NCBI GenBank assembly: GCA_965212025.1
Contig: OZ243039.1
Span: 124,001 to 188,000 of the forward strand
Direction: 5' to 3'
DNA length: 64,000 nt
Origin: G965212025 sp965212025
Lineage (GTDB): Bacteria > Pseudomonadota > Gammaproteobacteria > Poriferisulfidales > Oxydemutatoraceae
Part shown: positions 63,957 through 64,000 of the stretch, in pieces
Numbering within the stretch: the stretch's first letter is position 1
Layout: every line of letters starts with the position of its first letter
Translations under genes and position numbers: made by a program
The notes under the pieces: generated by a model
What the model was told of the DNA's origin: nothing
Database searches by the model: none
What the model saw: only the letters and a program-made list of their open reading frames with translations

Positions 63957-64000
63957 ATGACAGCAAGCAACGCAAAACACCAAGCAACGTGTGGTCAGCG
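63957..64000 (+). CDS. Partial gene, unidentified
   Basis: The first 14 codons read MTASNAKHQATCGQ and run off the window. The strong AGGAGG upstream makes it a real start. Lying directly downstream of dgcAB-etf genes, it probably belongs to betaine catabolism or uptake, but too little is present to identify it. Confidence 0.45.
   Translation, partial: MTASNAKHQATCGQ

Overview
The window looks like a chromosomal segment of a gammaproteobacterium of moderately high GC content. The evidence is conserved gene order: rpmF-plsX-fabH, uvrC-pgsA-tRNA-Gly, hemX-hemY, dprA/def-fmt, DUF4390-trkA-trkH, yrbG-kdsD, kdsC-lptC-lptA-lptB and hpf-ptsN. hprK beside ptsN, and a complete dimethylglycine/sarcosine pathway, point away from the enterics. 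I cannot name the genus. Repeat expansion, decayed genes and several missing housekeeping neighbours suggest a genome under relaxed selection, possibly host-associated (inference).

Layout: 0.3-5 kb holds ribosomal protein L32, lipid synthesis (plsX, fabH, pgsA), UvrC and tRNA-Gly(GCC). 5.5-7.9 kb holds the hemX-hemY pair. 8.3-16.4 kb is an Mrp/Mbh-type cation/proton antiporter operon with three large NuoL/M/N-like subunits. It is interrupted by about 0.9 kb of tandem repeats amplified from the end of a small membrane-protein gene. 16.5-21 kb has recG and dprA on the minus strand. Between them lie two small, AT-rich, cassette-like genes, each followed by the same palindrome-rich repeat, one with an integron attC-like arm. 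21.2-22.8 kb holds def-fmt.

22.8-33 kb is an accessory island where rsmB and ntrY-ntrX would be expected. It has a four-copy ~130 bp repeat with a dimeric higher-order pattern, a DUF3108 gene, and a ~4.35 kb tandem duplication. Each duplicate carries a large secreted GLUG-repeat protein gene and a small unknown ORF, and all copies appear broken. 33.4-37 kb holds a DUF4390 gene and the TrkA-TrkH potassium uptake system, then hemJ and tRNA-Ala(CGC).

38.3-43 kb covers Kdo and lipopolysaccharide export: yrbG and kdsD on plus, kdsC-lptC-lptA-lptB on minus. 43.1-49 kb is a regulatory phosphotransferase operon (hpf, ptsN, hprK, mannose-type EIIA, HPr, EI) and mgtE. rpoN is absent from its usual place between lptB and hpf. 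A perfect 109-bp tandem duplication has frameshifted the end of the EIIA gene.

49-64 kb is a divergent pair of operons for demethylating N-methylated glycines. Rightwards run dgcA-dgcB and two electron-transfer-flavoprotein genes (dimethylglycine to sarcosine). Leftwards run a GcvT-like gene, a MetF-like gene, a 2-oxoglutarate/Fe(II) oxygenase-like gene and soxB-D-A-G (sarcosine to glycine). The MetF homologue would take up the methylene-tetrahydrofolate made by these enzymes. A further gene with a strong ribosome binding site begins at the right edge.
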